The notes under the pieces were generated by a model that was not told the DNA's origin, did not search any database, and was given only the letters and a program-made list of their open reading frames with translations. Positions 63,151 through 64,000 of a DNA stretch of 64,000 bases are shown here, in pieces (the stretch's first letter is position 1; the number at the start of each line of letters is the position of its first letter). The stretch spans positions 19,231,704 to 19,295,703 of the forward strand of contig NC_088304.1 of assembly GCF_032854445.1 (NCBI RefSeq), read 5' to 3'. Origin of the DNA: Liolophura sinensis (lineage: Eukaryota > Mollusca > Polyplacophora > Chitonida > Chitonidae). The position numbers and the translations under genes are program-made.

Positions 63151-64000
63151 GTAAGAAATGCGTATAACGCTATCAACCTCATGAGATGTGACGGGTGTTT
63201 CTTTTTGATTGCTAGTTTGAATTGTTATGTATTAACTAAGGCTTTTGGAAGAATTGAATTCCTTGGATAAATGGGAATTGTGTTTTGATTTCACCGAAAA
63301 GCGAAAAGTGGATATGACACCATTAAAAAGTTTGTTAACCTTTTATATAGTAATATGAATTGAAACACTCTACAAATTTTTATTTTCATGGGCATTTCTT
63401 GAAAAAAAAAATTTTCCTACAAAATGTATTTCAATGATAAAAAATATTTATTTCATTTGCTGAAGCAGTGTGTTTTACATTGATTAAGAAATAGCAAAGA
63501 TTTACATGTATGGAAACTTTGTCAGTATATATTTATGGCTACTAGATAATTTAGTATAGGCATGTGAATTATTTTATTTATGTAAACAAATGCTCATGTT
63601 TATTAACAATGATTAAGTGATTCATTTCTAGATGTTCATAATTTAGGCATCAGTATCACTAAATACCCAATTATAATAGATTACTAATTTATGACTGATT
63701 ATGATAATTTATTTATGATATGTTCATATTAGTAAATAAATTATCAGTGATTATAATGTCTCTTTCATTTTGTTCTTATATTTAATTACTTGAAGTAAAA
63801 TACCTATTCACAACATGATGACATTAAGTTTTTGAATTAAAGTGATCTACCATCTTGAAGCAACTCCAAGAGCACAAACCTCTGACACAGTTAAATGTAC
63901 AAACCCTCAGTCTACAGACAAGGGGACAATACTCTGTCAGTGGTGAAAAATTTTGCCAAAAGTTCAACGCTCTGAATCCTGAGTCAGATTTACCCTCCAA
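63151..64000 (+). other. Start of CDIPT intron 3
   Basis: Begins GTAAGA. I searched for an exon opening with Leu-Asp and completing the phosphotransferase signature and found none before the edge. Confidence 0.6.

Overview
This is animal nuclear DNA. It holds three spliced genes with GT-AG introns, tRNA-derived SINEs with target-site duplications, short inverted-repeat elements and many intronic minisatellites. The SINE type and a four-domain carboxypeptidase D point to a lophotrochozoan, most likely a mollusc. I cannot fix the species, and a brachiopod is not excluded.

Layout. (1) 945-5656, plus strand: the last five coding exons of a Mondo/ChREBP-type bHLH-zipper transcription factor (MLXIP-like). 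Its 5' part lies outside the window, and a probable long 3' UTR runs to about 7.7 kb and contains a tandem repeat. (2) 7.7-19.4 kb: repeat-rich, gene-poor DNA between two convergent genes. (3) 19986-59811, minus strand: a complete 26-exon carboxypeptidase D (CPD) gene. All splice phases agree and the product is 1695 residues. It has a signal peptide, four carboxypeptidase/transthyretin-like units, one membrane span and a 63-residue tail. Units 1 and 2 keep all catalytic residues that I checked. Unit 3 has lost them all, and unit 4 keeps only the HxxE half of the zinc site. (4) 60465-63150, plus strand: the first three coding exons of phosphatidylinositol synthase (CDIPT), head-to-head with CPD across 653 bp and running off the right edge.

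Repeats. About 27 copies or fragments of one tRNA-headed SINE family occur, many with recognisable target-site duplications. Other tRNA-like or SINE-like families, at least three groups of short inverted-repeat elements and more than a dozen tandem arrays (periods 20-130 bp) are also present. Nearly all long open frames outside the three genes are read-throughs of these arrays or SINEs.

Function. Mondo-family factors control sugar-responsive transcription. CPD trims C-terminal Arg/Lys from propeptides in the trans-Golgi network. CDIPT makes phosphatidylinositol in the ER. No pathway links the three. The only structural link suggested is a possible shared CPD/CDIPT promoter. I saw no wholly new system. 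The most unusual items are the CPD domain architecture with its duplicated exon pairs, the minisatellite apparently born from a SINE tail, and the small palindromic element families.
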